64,000 nucleotides of DNA from Pseudomonadota bacterium (GTDB lineage: Bacteria; Pseudomonadota; Alphaproteobacteria; Rhizobiales; Xanthobacteraceae), in the NCBI GenBank assembly GCA_023387735.1, contig JAEWHP010000046.1, positions 62,001-126,000 on the forward strand, in the 5' to 3' direction. The notes under the pieces were generated by a model. It was given only the letters and a program-made list of their open reading frames with translations, did not search any database and had not been told where the DNA came from. Positions 44,522-52,989 of the stretch are shown here, piece after piece. The position numbers and the translations under genes were made by a program. The first letter of the stretch is position 1; every line of letters begins with the position of its first letter.

Positions 44522-45259
44522 CTAAACCGGCTGAGGCGCCGGCGTCCGCGCACGACGTACGGAGACCTTGCCGAAATCCGCCGTCGATTTGCCTGTCAGC
44601 GCCGCCAGCACCAAGGCCACTACGTGCGCAAGGCGCTCGTCCCTCGCCTCCTTCTTCAGGAGGTCGCGGCCGAAGATCACGCTGAGCGTGGCGCTGTTGG
44701 AGAGATAGAAGAAGCACAGGCCGGCGATCGAGATATAGAGCTGCACCGGATCGACCGCGACACGAAAGTCGCCGCTTTCGACGCCGCGCCGCACCACGGT
44801 CCGGATCATCTCGACGAACGGCGAATGCATCGACTTGACCTTGGTCGATCGCTTCAGATGTCGGGCCTTGGCGAGGTTTTCGGTGTTGAGCAACGCCAGG
44901 AATTCCGGGTTGCGCAGAAAGTAGTTCCAGGTGAAATCGATCAGCCGCTCGATCGCCTCAGGCGGATCAAGATGTTCGAGATCGAGCCCACGCTCCTCGG
45001 AGCGGATTTTCTCGTACGCGCCTTCGAGCACGGCGAGATATAGGTCTTCCTTGTTGCCGACGTGGTAATACAGCATGCGCTTGTTGGCGCCGGCATTGGC
45101 CGCGATGCGATCGACACGCGCGCCGGCAAGGCCGTGGGTGGCGAACTCCCGCTTGGCGGCCTCCAGAATGCGCAGCCGCATCCCCTCGGGGTCCCGCTGC
45201 CACTTCAGAACGCGTTTTGCCTTTGCCAAATCGACTGCTCGGTGATCGTTATGGGCCAA
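44522..45259 (-). CDS. TetR family transcriptional regulator
   Basis: The product has 245 residues. The DNA-binding region reads LRILEAAKREFATHGLAGAR, then VDRIAANAGANKRMLYYHVG and NKEDLYLAVLEGAYEKIRSE. The regulatory domain contains NTENLAKARHLKRS and PVQLYISIAGLCFFYLSNS, like rhizobial TetR proteins of the RutR-like group. It is upstream of and parallel to the importer operon at 43492-44301 (221-nt gap), so it probably controls it. The basic, proline-rich tail RRARTPAPQPV abuts a family C half-repeat. Confidence 0.88.
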   Translation of the reverse strand: MAHNDHRAVDLAKAKRVLKWQRDPEGMRLRILEAAKREFATHGLAGARVDRIAANAGANKRMLYYHVGNKEDLYLAVLEGAYEKIRSEERGLDLEHLDPPEAIERLIDFTWNYFLRNPEFLALLNTENLAKARHLKRSTKVKSMHSPFVEMIRTVVRRGVESGDFRVAVDPVQLYISIAGLCFFYLSNSATLSVIFGRDLLKKEARDERLAHVVALVLAALTGKSTADFGKVSVRRARTPAPQPV

Positions 45260-45304
45260 GCTGTAGCATGCATGGTGAGGTTTGAGAACGCGAATGGCGC
45301 TCTT

Positions 45305-45453
45305 CCCCTTCTCCCCTTGTGGGAGAAGGGGGCGCGAAGCGCCGGATGAGGGGTTCTCTCCGCGCGAAAGATTTGTGTTTGCGGAGAGAACCTCTCACCC
45401 GTCTCGAATGAGCTTCGCTCATTCGATCCACCCTCTCCCACAAGGGGAGAGGG
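45305..45453. repeat. Multi-hairpin intergenic repeat, family D
   Basis: Five successive perfect hairpins: CCCCTTCTCCC/GGGAGAAGGGG (45305-45331), GGCGC/GCGCC (45331-45343), GGTTCTCTCCGC/GCGGAGAGAACC (45352-45392), CGAATGAGC/GCTCATTCG (45405-45425) and CCCTCTCCC/GGGGAGAGGG (45431-45453). It fills the gap between the TetR start and the VOC gene stop. Confidence 0.88.
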
Positions 45454-45458
45454 AATAC

Positions 45459-46304
45459 TCACGGCCTTCCTGCCGACGGTTGCACCAGAAGCGTCGGAAC
45501 CCCGCAGGTGCCGCTGCGCACGGTCATGACCCGCGTCCCCGGCTTGCGGCCGTTGCGGACTTCGGAGACGTCGACGCCCGTCCGAACCAGCCGAGCATGG
45601 GTGGCGTCCATGTCGGCCACACGCCAGCACAGGCCGCGCAGCCGATCCTCCGCCCCATCTGCTTCCTTGCCTGGCCGGTGCGTGACCTCGACGATGAGGT
45701 CGCCGCAGCGGAAGAACATCAGCCGGCCCCAGTCCGGGTGCGAGCGATCGAGCGCCATGTCGAGGCCAAGCCGCGCGCCATAGAGTGCAGCAGCGCGCTC
45801 GGGGTCCGGCGTCGAGACCACGACGTGGTCCAGCCCCGTGATCGCTCCATCCGTGGTTCGTGGGGAGAGCGGGCGCTCCTTGTCGCGTTCGAGGAAGAAC
45901 AGGCGGACCCCGCGCGTCGCCTCGGTGGCGGCCCGGGTGCGCTTCCATGAAAGCACGGCCCCGCTGATGGCGTCGCGGCCCTCGACCTCGGCTATGGGCT
46001 CCGGTTTCAGCGCGAGCCGATCGAGCCTGCGATGTGCCCTGGCAATGTCGCTGGTTCGAAAGCAGATGCTCGCCAGCCCCTCGCCCTGCGCGGCGAGCGC
46101 TGCGCGAATGCGATCCGCGTCGCCGCCCTCGCCGTTCGGCGCCACCAGTTCCAGCGACGTGTTATCGAGCGTGAACAGGACGCGATCGGCACCGCGATCG
46201 CTGCTTTGCCAGGCCGGCGCGCGGGCAAACAGCGTCTGGTAGGCGTTGGACGCCGCATGGATGTCGCCGGTGAGAACGACGACGTGGTCGAGGCCGACGA
46301 TCAT
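45459..46304 (-). CDS. VOC/glyoxalase family protein, two-domain
   Basis: This 281-residue protein has two vicinal-oxygen-chelate modules. The first begins IVGLDHVVVLTGDIHAASNA and the second ITGLDHVVVSTPDPERAAAL, each with a His after GLD and a Glu in LELVAP or LIVEVTH as potential metal ligands. The substrate is unknown; such proteins include dioxygenases, glyoxalases and resistance proteins. Its ATG overlaps the stop of glutamate dehydrogenase (ATGA), so the two form an operon. The last codons adjoin family D repeat sequence. Confidence 0.85.
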   Translation of the reverse strand: MIVGLDHVVVLTGDIHAASNAYQTLFARAPAWQSSDRGADRVLFTLDNTSLELVAPNGEGGDADRIRAALAAQGEGLASICFRTSDIARAHRRLDRLALKPEPIAEVEGRDAISGAVLSWKRTRAATEATRGVRLFFLERDKERPLSPRTTDGAITGLDHVVVSTPDPERAAALYGARLGLDMALDRSHPDWGRLMFFRCGDLIVEVTHRPGKEADGAEDRLRGLCWRVADMDATHARLVRTGVDVSEVRNGRKPGTRVMTVRSGTCGVPTLLVQPSAGRP

Positions 46305-47560
46305 GGAAACAGCCCCCGCGTATTCTTCGCGGCGCGGACCTTCTCGACGCCGATCGCCATCGCCGCCGTGCGATGCGCGATGTTATCCGCCCTGGCCCGC
46401 TGCACCATATGGTCGAAGGCGCGGTCGAGGATCGCATATTCGCGTCGCGTCACCTCCTCTTCCTCCCAGAACAGTTGCTGCAGATCCTGCACCCATTCGA
46501 AATAGCTGACCACGACGCCGCCGGAATTGCAGAGAATGTCGGGAATCAAGAACACTTCGCTTTGGCGCTTTTCCAGCACGAGGTCGGCCTCCGGCGTGGT
46601 CGGGCCGTTGGCGCCCTCGGCCAGCACGCGGCATTTGAGGTTCTCGGCGACCTTGGCATCGATGACGCGCTCCATCGCCGCCGGCACCAGCACGTCACAG
46701 GGCAGCGCGAGGATCTGATCGGGATCGAAGGCAAGCTGATTGGAAAATCCGGCAATGCTGCCGTGTTGCCCCGCATGATGCATCAACGCGGGAATATCGA
46801 GCCCGGCTGCATCGTGCAGCGCGCCGGTGTGATCGCTGACAGCGATGATCTTCACGCCGTACTGATAAAGCTCAAGCGCGGCATAGGAGCCGACATTGCC
46901 AAATCCCTGGATGACCGCTGTGGCCGTGCCGGGATTGATCGAGAGCTCCTTCAGTACGCGTCTCGCGAGATAGGCGACGCCGCGGCCGGTGGCTTCACGG
47001 CGGCCGAGCGTGCCGCCCGACGACACCGGCTTGCCGGTGACGATCTCGGTCACGGTGCGGCCCTGGTACATCGAATAGGTGTCCATGAACCAGGCCATCA
47101 CCTGCTCGTTGGTGCCCATGTCGGGCGCCATCACGTCGGTGTGCGGACCGACGAACGGAATCATCTCCTGCATGTAGCGCCGCGACAGCGCTTCGAGTTC
47201 GCGTTTGGAAATCGTGGAGAGATCGACATTGACCCCGCCCTTGGCGCCGCCATAGGGCAGCCCGACAAGGGCGCATTTCCAGCTCATCCAGATCGCAAGC
47301 GCCGCGACCTCGCCGATATCGACCGACGGCGCAAACCGTGTCCCGCCCTTGGTCGGGCCTAACGTGAGATGATGCTGCACCCGGTAGCCCTCGAATACCG
47401 AGACCGTCCCGTCATCGCGGTGGATCGGACAGGAGATGGTGACCGACCGTTTCGGCATCAGGATGCGGTCGCGCTCGTCCATCGGGATTTCGAGATGGTT
47501 GGCAATGACGCCGAACTGGTTCACCGCCATGTCGAACACCGGACCGGAATAAACGGTCAT
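46301..47560 (-). CDS. Glu/Leu/Phe/Val dehydrogenase (glutamate dehydrogenase type)
   Basis: The product is about 419 residues. The substrate and catalytic regions read GYRVQHHLTLGPTKGGTRF, WKCALVGLPYGGAKGG (catalytic Lys), VMAPDMGTNEQVMAWFMD and, for NAD(P), AVIQGFGNVGSYAALELYQY. It reversibly deaminates glutamate to 2-oxoglutarate. Tandem ATGs occur at 47563 and 47560; the second has the better distance from GGGGAGG. It heads a two-gene operon with the VOC protein and is divergent from the PfkB kinase. Confidence 0.93.
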   Translation of the reverse strand: MTVYSGPVFDMAVNQFGVIANHLEIPMDERDRILMPKRSVTISCPIHRDDGTVSVFEGYRVQHHLTLGPTKGGTRFAPSVDIGEVAALAIWMSWKCALVGLPYGGAKGGVNVDLSTISKRELEALSRRYMQEMIPFVGPHTDVMAPDMGTNEQVMAWFMDTYSMYQGRTVTEIVTGKPVSSGGTLGRREATGRGVAYLARRVLKELSINPGTATAVIQGFGNVGSYAALELYQYGVKIIAVSDHTGALHDAAGLDIPALMHHAGQHGSIAGFSNQLAFDPDQILALPCDVLVPAAMERVIDAKVAENLKCRVLAEGANGPTTPEADLVLEKRQSEVFLIPDILCNSGGVVVSYFEWVQDLQQLFWEEEEVTRREYAILDRAFDHMVQRARADNIAHRTAAMAIGVEKVRAAKNTRGLFP

Positions 47561-47785
47561 CATTTGCCTCCCCTGTGTCGGAACCCCGGGCAGCGGTCGG
47601 CCGTTATCGGCGGATGCCGGCGATGGTCCAGGGACTTGTCTAAGGATGGTCGTAGTCTGCCCATACTCCCATCTCAAGCTGCAAAGACGGCACGGCTGCG
47701 AATAATTTCAGCGAATGCATCCGATATCCGGTGCTAATGTAGCCGCGCCGGGCCCGAACCCCCTTCAGGATATGACGGAAAACGA

Positions 47786-48679
47786 ATGCAGGCCCTCTTC
47801 ATCGGACAGACCTATATCGACGTTACTTTCATCACCGACCACATGCCGACCGGCGACGAGAAGCACGTCGCCGACGCCTACGCGATTTCGTTTGGCGGCA
47901 ACGCCGTCACGGCGGCATTCTGCTGCGCCAAGCTCGGCATCGTGCCGGACCTGATCGCCACCGTCGCCAATGACTGGCTCGGCCGCATGTTCTGGGACAT
48001 GAGCGCGAAATACGGAATCTCGGTCCATCCGCGCAAGGTCAACTCCTCCTCGCTGTCCTTCATCATGCCCAAGGACGGCAAGCGCGCCATCGTACGCTGC
48101 CGCGACGACGAGCACATTCATCCCTTCCCGCTCCTCAACCTGAAAGGCTGCCGCGCGCTGCATGTCGACGGCCACCAGCCGGACGCGGCGATCCATTACG
48201 CAAAACTCTGCCGCGAGGACGGCATCCTGACCTCGCTCGACGGCGGCGGCCTACGCACGAATACGCATGAGCTGCTGGCGTATATAGATGTCGCGATCGT
48301 CGCCGAGCGGCTTTGCGAGCAGATGGATCTGACGCCGGAGAAGATGCTGGACTATCTCAAGGGCCGCGGCTGCCGCGTCGGCGGTGTGACCCAGGGCGAG
48401 AAAGGCCTGCTCTGGTATGACGAAGCCGGCGTGGTCCGCACCATGCCCGCGCTGCCGATCCCGCGCGAACGCGTGATCGATACCAACGGCGCCGGCGACG
48501 TCTTCCACGGCGCCTATGTCTATTCCTATCTCAGCAACCCTTCCAAAGGCTGGCACGAGCATTTCGAGTTCGCCCGCGCCGCCTCGACCTACAAGATCCA
48601 GCGCCTCGGCAACGAGGCCGGCCTGCCGACGCTTGCCGATATCGAGGCCGTCAAGCAGGAGTTCGGAGTAAGCGCCTGA
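47786..48679 (+). CDS. PfkB family sugar kinase (KDG-kinase-like)
   Basis: The 297-residue protein opens LFIGQTYIDVTFITDHMPTG, with the ribokinase-type ISFGGNAVTAAFCCAKLG. The C-terminal PfkB signature is IDTNGAGDVFHGAYVYSYLS, where the Asp of GAGD is the catalytic base. The family phosphorylates sugars or 2-keto-3-deoxy-sugar acids. The next gene, 25 nt downstream, is a second member of the family. Proximity to a sugar-acid pathway at 53-58 kb hints at sugar-acid use, but this is position-based only. Confidence 0.9.
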   Translation: MQALFIGQTYIDVTFITDHMPTGDEKHVADAYAISFGGNAVTAAFCCAKLGIVPDLIATVANDWLGRMFWDMSAKYGISVHPRKVNSSSLSFIMPKDGKRAIVRCRDDEHIHPFPLLNLKGCRALHVDGHQPDAAIHYAKLCREDGILTSLDGGGLRTNTHELLAYIDVAIVAERLCEQMDLTPEKMLDYLKGRGCRVGGVTQGEKGLLWYDEAGVVRTMPALPIPRERVIDTNGAGDVFHGAYVYSYLSNPSKGWHEHFEFARAASTYKIQRLGNEAGLPTLADIEAVKQEFGVSA

Positions 48680-48704
48680 CCGCGCCAACGGGAGATTGTC
48701 ACGC

Positions 48705-49622
48705 ATGGGGCGCGTCTTTGTCGCCGGCAGCATCAACATGGATGTGGTGGCGACAGCCAGCCGGCATCCAAGGGTCGGCGAGACCGTCGCCGGCCAAGCC
48801 GTGCATTATTTTCCGGGCGGCAAGGGTGCGAACCAGGCGGTCGCTGCCGCAAAGCTCGGCGCGCCGACAACACTGATCGGCCGGCTCGGCGCGGACGCGT
48901 TCGGACAGCAATTAAGGTCGTTCCTGACCGCGCAGGGCGTCGACCTCGCCTTCGTCGCGGACACCGCCGGTACCCATACCGGCACAGCCATCATCACCGT
49001 CGCGGATGCCGACAACACCATCGTGGTGGTGCCCGGCGCCAACGCGCTGATGACGCCGGAGGATGTCGCCGTGCCCGTGCTAGCCAAGGGCGATATCGCG
49101 GTCAGCCAGTTCGAGATTCCCTTGCCCACGATTTCGGCGTTCTTCAGACGCGCCCGGGGAGCCGGCGCGACTACAATCCTCAATCCCGCTCCGGCGATGA
49201 TGTTCGGCGCAGAACTGCTCGATCTCGTCGACATCCTGGTCGTGAACGAGACCGAGTTGGGATTTCTCACGAACACCGAACTTCAGGCCGCCGACGACCC
49301 TGCCCGGTTCATCGAAGCTGCGCGGTCGCTGGCAGCCGGAGGAAACAGAATCATCTGCGTCACGCTCGGCAAGCGCGGCGTGCTCGCGCTGATCGGCAGC
49401 GAGACGTCGATGATCGCCGGCCGCAATGTCAAGGCCGTCGACACGACAGGCGCGGGCGATTGCTTTGTCGGCGCGCTTGCTGCGCAACTGGCCGGTGGAG
49501 CGCCGATCAGCGATGCGCTGGGTTACGCCAATACCGCAGCCTCGATCTGCGTGCAGCGGATGGGCGCGGCGCCATCGATGCCGACGGCGGCCGAGCTAGC
49601 GGCTTTGCGCGGAGTTTCCTGA
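48705..49622 (+). CDS. Ribokinase-like PfkB family kinase
   Basis: The 305-residue protein has VFVAGSINMDVVATASRHPR, HYFPGGKGANQAVAAAKLGA, the nucleotide loop LNPAPA and VKAVDTTGAGDCFVGALAAQ, a pattern close to ribokinase RbsK. The ATG at 48705 has GGGAG 10 nt upstream; an earlier TTG is less likely. Its stop lies 3 nt before the stop of the converging TRAP gene. It is cotranscribed with the previous kinase. Confidence 0.9.
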   Translation: MGRVFVAGSINMDVVATASRHPRVGETVAGQAVHYFPGGKGANQAVAAAKLGAPTTLIGRLGADAFGQQLRSFLTAQGVDLAFVADTAGTHTGTAIITVADADNTIVVVPGANALMTPEDVAVPVLAKGDIAVSQFEIPLPTISAFFRRARGAGATTILNPAPAMMFGAELLDLVDILVVNETELGFLTNTELQAADDPARFIEAARSLAAGGNRIICVTLGKRGVLALIGSETSMIAGRNVKAVDTTGAGDCFVGALAAQLAGGAPISDALGYANTAASICVQRMGAAPSMPTAAELAALRGVS

Positions 49623-49625
49623 GAG

Positions 49626-50606
49626 CTACTTGAGCGCCTGCAACTCGTCATATTGCTCTCTGCTCCAGCCGGCGCCGGCGTCGTTGTGCAGCGGGAGAGC
49701 AGCCTTGCGGAACGCCTCTCGGTCGGGTTCGATCACGGTGTTGCCTAGCTTCTTGAACTCCGCGGCCAATATCCTCTCGGAAGCCTCGATCGCTTCTGTC
49801 GCCTTCGCAGCAGCCTCCTTCAGCGTAGCCGCAAAGATCTCCCGCTCGTCCTGCGTCAGCTTGTTCCAGAGGTGACTGCCGATCACGGTCACCATGGATT
49901 CCGTGATGTGGCCGGTCAGCACGATGTGGCTCTGCACCTCGTAGAACTTCTTGGCCATGATCGTCGGCAGCGGATTCTCCTGCCCATCGACAAGGCCCTG
50001 CTTCGAAGCCTGATAGACATCGGAAAAAGCCATCGGCGTTGCATTGGCGCCGACGGATTTGGTGAACATCAGGAACAGCGGCGCCGGCGGCACGCGCAGC
50101 CTCATCCCTTTCATGTCCTCGGGTTTCTTGATCGGCCTGTTGGCGGTGACGTGGCGCTGGCCGTAATAGGTGAGCGCGACGATCTTGTGCCGGGTCTTGT
50201 CGTCGTAGCCCTTGACCAGATCGGCAAACAGCTTGCTGTCGCGGTAGGCCTTCCAGTGATCGAGGTCGCGCAGCATGTACGGCGCGCCAGAAATGCCGAG
50301 CGGCTTGTAGGTTGATGCGGCGAAGTTGACGCCAACATAGACGATATCGATGGTGCCGAGCCCCAGGGCTTCATTGAGCTCCTTTTCATTGCCGAGCTGG
50401 GAAGCCGGAAACACCTGGATATCGAACTTGCCGTTGGTACGCTTCTTGATCTCGCTCGCGGCCCACAGCGCCTCGGTGTGAAATGGCTCGGTGATCTCGT
50501 AGACATGCGCCCATTTCAGCCTGGTCTGCCCCGAGGCAGAGCCACCCATGGCCAAGGCAGCGACGATGGCGCCGGTCAATGCGAGGCAGCGCTGCCAGGT
50601 GGACAT
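49626..50606 (-). CDS. TRAP transporter substrate-binding protein (DctP family), orphan
   Basis: The 326-residue protein has a signal peptide (LALTGAIVAALAMGGSASGQ). DctP features are LKWAHVYEITEPFHTEALWA, EIKKRTNGKFDIQVFPASQL, the conserved KPEDMKGMRLRVPPAPLFLM and VDGQENPLPTIMAKKF. The Arg in MRLRVP normally binds the substrate carboxylate, so an organic or sugar acid is expected. GGGGAGG precedes the ATG. No DctQ or DctM membrane gene lies in the neighbourhood, so it must pair with membrane subunits from elsewhere or be a remnant. Confidence 0.92.
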   Translation of the reverse strand: MSTWQRCLALTGAIVAALAMGGSASGQTRLKWAHVYEITEPFHTEALWAASEIKKRTNGKFDIQVFPASQLGNEKELNEALGLGTIDIVYVGVNFAASTYKPLGISGAPYMLRDLDHWKAYRDSKLFADLVKGYDDKTRHKIVALTYYGQRHVTANRPIKKPEDMKGMRLRVPPAPLFLMFTKSVGANATPMAFSDVYQASKQGLVDGQENPLPTIMAKKFYEVQSHIVLTGHITESMVTVIGSHLWNKLTQDEREIFAATLKEAAAKATEAIEASERILAAEFKKLGNTVIEPDREAFRKAALPLHNDAGAGWSREQYDELQALK

Positions 50607-50710
50607 GTGACCTCCCCAAAATGGACTCCCGGAGTCATCTTGGTCCTGTGGCGGCAGCGTTGCCGAAATGGCCAACCGATGCAAGCAGAGAGCAGCGCAG
50701 CAAATCTGAC

Positions 50711-51931
50711 TTAAGTGAGGGCGCTCTTGAGATCGAAGCCGGCATCCGCCGCCTGCTCGGGTGTGATCGATCCGTGCGCGGCAAGCAGTCGGCGACCGAA
50801 CATGTGATCGCCGGCGCGGTTGACGGACTCGATGCCGACGAGCTGCCCAGCCTTGTAACAGAAGGCAGAGAACGCCCCTTGCGCGCGGTCGCCACGTACC
50901 ACCACCTGGTCATAGCCCGTGGTCAATCCCACCATCTGCAGCTTGTCGGGGCCCTGATCGCTCCAGAACCATGGCAGACCATCATAGGATTTGGCGTCGC
51001 CAGTCAGCCGCGCCGCTACGCAGCGGGCATGGTCGGTCGCGTTCTGCACCGACTCCAGCCGCAATGAGCCGCCGAACCGAGGGCTGGCATAGAGCGCGCA
51101 ATCGCCCACCGCTGAAATGTTCGGGTCGGCGGTACGGAGATGCTCGTCCACGATGATACCGGCCGCAACCGGCAAGCCCGCTTCCGCCGCCAACTCGACA
51201 TTGGGCAGGACCCCGACGCCGACCACGATCAGGTCGGCTTTCAAGTGCCGACCGTCGCTGAGACTCACACCGGTGACTTTGCTGCCATCGCTCTCGATGC
51301 TGGTGACCTGCACGCCGAGATGGATCCGGATGCCGGCCGCAGTGTGCCGCGACTGGAAGTATTCCGAGATTTCCGCGGTTACCGCGCGCGCCATTACCCG
51401 CGTGGCGAGTTCGATGACGTCGACTTCGAGGCCTTTGGCGCGGGCGGTCGCTGCGAATTCCAGGCCGATGAAGCCGGCACCGATCACGACGACGCGCTGG
51501 CCCGGGGCGATGTAATCCCGCAAGACCTGGCTTTCATCGAGCGTCCGCAGGTAGCGGACGCCATCGAGATTGGCGTTGGGAATATCGAGCAGGCGATTGC
51601 GCGCGCCAGTCGCCAGCACCAGATGGCCGTAGTCGAGCGATGCGCCGGAGGCAAGCAACACTTTGCGCGCAGGGCGGTCGATCGAGACGGCACGGTCCGC
51701 GATCAAGTCAACCTTCTGGTCGTGGTAGAATTTTTCCGGCCGGAACATCAGGCTGTCAGGCCCGCCGGTCCCCTTCAGATAGGCCTTGGACAGCGGCGGC
51801 CGCTGGTATGGCAGATGGCCCTCGTCGTTCACGAGCGCGATGCGTTCTGCGAAGCCGTGCTGGCGCAGCGACATCGCAAGCTGAAAGCCGGCGTGGCCGG
51901 CGCCGATGATGACGACTGGTCCTGCGGTCAT
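50711..51931 (-). CDS. FAD-dependent ferredoxin/rubredoxin reductase-type oxidoreductase
   Basis: The product has 406 residues. The FAD-binding fold is VVIIGAGHAGFQLAMSLRQH, the NAD-binding fold RVVVIGAGFIGLEFAATARA, and the second FAD motif NISAVGDCALYASPRFGGSL. LPYQRPPLSKAYL is the signature of class I P450 or dioxygenase ferredoxin reductases. It moves electrons from NADH to a small iron-sulfur partner. No ferredoxin gene is adjacent. It could serve the soluble P450 at 34566-35786, but that is inference. Confidence 0.9.
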   Translation of the reverse strand: MTAGPVVIIGAGHAGFQLAMSLRQHGFAERIALVNDEGHLPYQRPPLSKAYLKGTGGPDSLMFRPEKFYHDQKVDLIADRAVSIDRPARKVLLASGASLDYGHLVLATGARNRLLDIPNANLDGVRYLRTLDESQVLRDYIAPGQRVVVIGAGFIGLEFAATARAKGLEVDVIELATRVMARAVTAEISEYFQSRHTAAGIRIHLGVQVTSIESDGSKVTGVSLSDGRHLKADLIVVGVGVLPNVELAAEAGLPVAAGIIVDEHLRTADPNISAVGDCALYASPRFGGSLRLESVQNATDHARCVAARLTGDAKSYDGLPWFWSDQGPDKLQMVGLTTGYDQVVVRGDRAQGAFSAFCYKAGQLVGIESVNRAGDHMFGRRLLAAHGSITPEQAADAGFDLKSALT

Positions 51932-52191
51932 GGAGACAGCCTACGTTCGAGCACACAGGAAGGACCCATGTCGTCTTCTCTCCGATGATTTTGGCTTGCC
52001 CGTCTCGTCCCTTGGGAGCGGCGCTCGTGTCCGCGTCCCGAACGATGACAGGCGCATTTGACCCCAAGGCGCGAAGGGACGCAAGGGCGTCCCCGGCCCC
52101 AGTTCGCGCCGCATTGCCTGGCCGGGGATTGTCACCCCTGACGATGTCGATTTAAATGCGCAGCCCCTCCCCGCGCACGCCGAGGCTTGCC

Positions 52192-52980
52192 ATGCCGACA
52201 TCAGATGATACCGCCCCTGCCCTGCTCCGGATCGAAGGCCCGATCGCCACGATTACGCTGAACCGGCCCGCGGCCTTCAACTCGATCAACCTGTCGATTG
52301 CGCAAAAGCTCGAGCAGCTTGGCGCCGAGGTCGAGGCCAACGACGATGTCCGGGTGCTGGTGATCGAGGGCGAAGGCCGCGCCTTCTCGGCCGGCGGCGA
52401 TTTGCAGACCATCGGTGCGGCCGCCGCCAATGACACTGTCGCGCCCGTGGTCGGAAAATTGCTGAAGCACTACCACGCGTTCATCGAGACAGTACGGCGG
52501 ATGCCGAAGATCGTGCTTTCCAGCGTCAATGGATCCGCAGCCGGCGCAGGCATGGGGCTCGCCTTCGTCACCGACCTCTGCATTGCCGCCGACGATGCGC
52601 GGTTCACGCCGGCCTATGCCAAGATCGGCGTCTCGCCGGATGGCGGCAGCACGGTCGGCATGGTCGGCACCGTCGGGACCCGCCGTGCGCTGCAGATATT
52701 TCTGGCGGAGGACAGCTTTACCGCGCAGCAGGCCTATGAGTGGGGTCTCGTCGCCCGGGTCGTCCCGGCGGCGGAGTTGAAGGCGGAGACCCGCAAATTC
52801 GCCGAGCGGCTGGCACAGAATCCGCCGGCTGCGATCAGCGGCACCAAGTCGCTGGTTTACCAGGCCGCGACCACGCCGACCAGGCAGCAGCTCGATGCCG
52901 AGGAGAAGGGGATCATCGACGCCATGCAGACCGATGACTTCCGCGTTGCGGTGAAGCGATTCACCAGCAAGTCGAAATGA
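52192..52980 (+). CDS. Enoyl-CoA hydratase/isomerase family protein
   Basis: The product has 262 residues. The crotonase fold shows IATITLNRPAAFNSINLSIA, the oxyanion segments EGRAFSAGGDLQTIG and SSVNGSAAGAGMGLAFVTDL, and an ARFTPAYAKIGVSPDGGSTV segment with the usual catalytic position replaced by the Asp-Gly pair rather than a clear Glu. GAGG lies 6 nt before the ATG at 52192; an ATG at 52156 is a longer alternative. It acts on acyl-CoA thioesters, probably in beta-oxidation or a side pathway. It stands alone and converges with the dehydratase gene. Confidence 0.9.
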   Translation: MPTSDDTAPALLRIEGPIATITLNRPAAFNSINLSIAQKLEQLGAEVEANDDVRVLVIEGEGRAFSAGGDLQTIGAAAANDTVAPVVGKLLKHYHAFIETVRRMPKIVLSSVNGSAAGAGMGLAFVTDLCIAADDARFTPAYAKIGVSPDGGSTVGMVGTVGTRRALQIFLAEDSFTAQQAYEWGLVARVVPAAELKAETRKFAERLAQNPPAAISGTKSLVYQAATTPTRQQLDAEEKGIIDAMQTDDFRVAVKRFTSKSK

Positions 52981-52989
52981 CGAGCGGAG

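Noticed and set aside
51932..52191. Possible gene remnant between the FAD reductase and enoyl-CoA hydratase
   Set aside because: Short frames exist on the minus strand but show no recognisable protein pattern. I see only unassigned divergent promoter sequence.
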